This document shows positions 6,440 to 7,336 of a stretch of 7,336 bases of DNA, piece after piece. Source of the DNA: an uncultured Anaerotruncus sp. (GTDB lineage Bacteria; Bacillota; Clostridia; Oscillospirales; Ruminococcaceae); NCBI GenBank assembly GCA_910586875.1, contig CAJUJI010000138.1:1-7336 (forward strand), given 5' to 3'. The notes under the pieces were generated by a model, which was given only the letters and a program-made list of their open reading frames with translations, did no database searches and was not told the DNA's origin. Positions within the stretch are counted from its first letter, which is position 1; each line of letters starts with the position of its first letter. A program made the position numbers and the translations under genes.

Positions 6440-6482
6440 AAAACTACCGGTAATTTAAGGAAGATGAAAAGGTGCACAGGAA

Positions 6483-7336
6483 ATGAAATTTGATTTTAAC
6501 AAACGTTACACCACCATTGCAATTTATGCGTTTCTTGTACTGGCAGCAGCGATTCTGTTTTCAGGTCTTATGGGGAATTTGGGCTATTTTCAGATTCAGA
6601 TTGCACGGGTGGGGGGGATCCTTACCCCGTTTATCTACGGCTTTGGGATTGCCTATCTGCTGAACCCTATTTTAAAAGCGATTGAACGGCTTTGGGTTCG
6701 TCCGGTATTTGCCCGACGCGCCAGTGAAAAATTTTGCCGCAGCCTGGCAATTTTGATTACCTATCTATTGGCAGCAGGCGTGATTGGCGTTTTTATCAAA
6801 ATTGTTGCACCGCAGCTGAGCCAAAGTATTGCAAGCTTGGTCAATAGGCTTTCTTCCTACATCAACTCGGCTGATGTTTGGTTGCCAAAGCTGCTTGCAT
6901 ATTTCCCCGAAGTTGATCTATTCAACACCTTTTCCAAATGGCTCGAACAGTACGCCAATACACTGATCAACACCACCTATCGGACACTCACCCAGTTATT
7001 GCCGCGTCTGGTGCAGATGTCTACCATGCTGGCCTCGGGGCTTCTTTCGGTGGTCGTGGGAATTATTATCTCGATCTACATGCTAATTGACAAGGAGCGT
7101 TTTTGTGCAAGTATCAAGCGGTTCTGGTATGCGTTTCTCCCCAATAAGCAAGCAGATTGGCTGCTAGAGCTAGCAGGGGACGCTAACAGGGTGTTTGGCG
7201 GCTTCATCAATGGAAAGCTGCTTGATTCGCTGATTATTGGGATTCTGTGCTTTTTCTGCTTAAACATTATTGATATGACATTTTTGCGGATGCCCAATAT
7301 TATGTTGGTGTCAGTGATTGTTGGCGTGACCAATGT
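6483..7336 (+). CDS. AI-2E family transporter (permease), 3' end beyond window
   Basis: Multi-pass membrane protein of the AI-2E transporter/YdbI-like family (formerly the UPF0118/PerM group). The window holds the first 284 codons, and whole members are usually about 350-400 aa. The frame is open to the last base. Hydrophobic segments lie at about 11-30, 44-62, 88-108, 184-203 and 247-264, and another begins at about 271. A soluble, amphipathic stretch (109-183) lies between segments three and four. Family marks are IIISIYMLIDKERF (194-207), FGGFINGKLLDSLIIGIL (238-255) and the start of the P-N-x-x-x-L-x-x-x-V-G-V-T-N stretch (271-284). The ATG at 6483 has AAAAGGTG (6467-6474) 8 nt upstream. 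Family members have been linked to autoinducer-2 export, Na+/H+ antiport or unknown substrates, so the name does not fix the cargo. A G7 run at about 6608-6614 does not break the frame. Confidence 0.9.
   Translation, partial: MKFDFNKRYTTIAIYAFLVLAAAILFSGLMGNLGYFQIQIARVGGILTPFIYGFGIAYLLNPILKAIERLWVRPVFARRASEKFCRSLAILITYLLAAGVIGVFIKIVAPQLSQSIASLVNRLSSYINSADVWLPKLLAYFPEVDLFNTFSKWLEQYANTLINTTYRTLTQLLPRLVQMSTMLASGLLSVVVGIIISIYMLIDKERFCASIKRFWYAFLPNKQADWLLELAGDANRVFGGFINGKLLDSLIIGILCFFCLNIIDMTFLRMPNIMLVSVIVGVTN

Noticed and set aside
6464..6493. Nine-codon reading frame starting before the AI-2E-family gene
   Set aside because: It starts within the ribosome binding region of the main gene and ends just inside it. 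There is no codon pattern suggesting a leader peptide.
1..7336. A new defence, phage, CRISPR or mobile system
   Set aside because: No repeat arrays, transposase, integrase, toxin or nuclease cassette is present. All sizable genes belong to known families and the layout is that of a core chromosomal region.

Overview
The window looks like ordinary chromosomal DNA from a low-to-mid GC Firmicute, most probably an anaerobic Clostridia/Ruminococcaceae-type bacterium. The reasons are a T-box riboswitch in front of pheST, strong AGGAGG-type ribosome binding sites, sigma-A promoters with 17-bp spacers, and a pair of half-size ChrA proteins. The genus cannot be fixed from sequence alone.

Left part (1-3840, minus strand): a complete phenylalanyl-tRNA synthetase operon. 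It runs promoter (about 3803-3831), T-box leader (3539-3780), pheS (3500-2481), pheT (2460-79), then a perfect intrinsic terminator (18-49). The leader can be folded by hand. Stem I has a UUC (Phe) specifier. The T-box bulge UGGU suits a tRNA with discriminator A. The antiterminator and the terminator share bases 3561-3569. Uncharged tRNA-Phe should therefore allow read-through into pheST.

Middle (3848-5748, minus strand): a second operon. A consensus promoter (5720-5748) drives two short ChrA-family membrane proteins that overlap by ATGA, followed 24 nt later by nth (endonuclease III). I see no terminator between nth and the pheST promoter, so transcripts from this operon may run into the T-box leader.

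Right part (5700-7336, plus strand): a divergent intergenic region of about 250 bp holds a 17-bp-arm inverted repeat and a smaller palindrome. After it come a divergent TspO/MBR-family membrane protein (5923-6402) and, behind its own promoter, an AI-2E-family transporter cut off by the window end (6483-7336).

I found no CRISPR, mobile element, phage, tRNA/rRNA or evident new multi-gene system. The least explained items are the intergenic inverted repeat, the degenerate TspO, and the chrA-chrA-nth linkage running toward the T-box.
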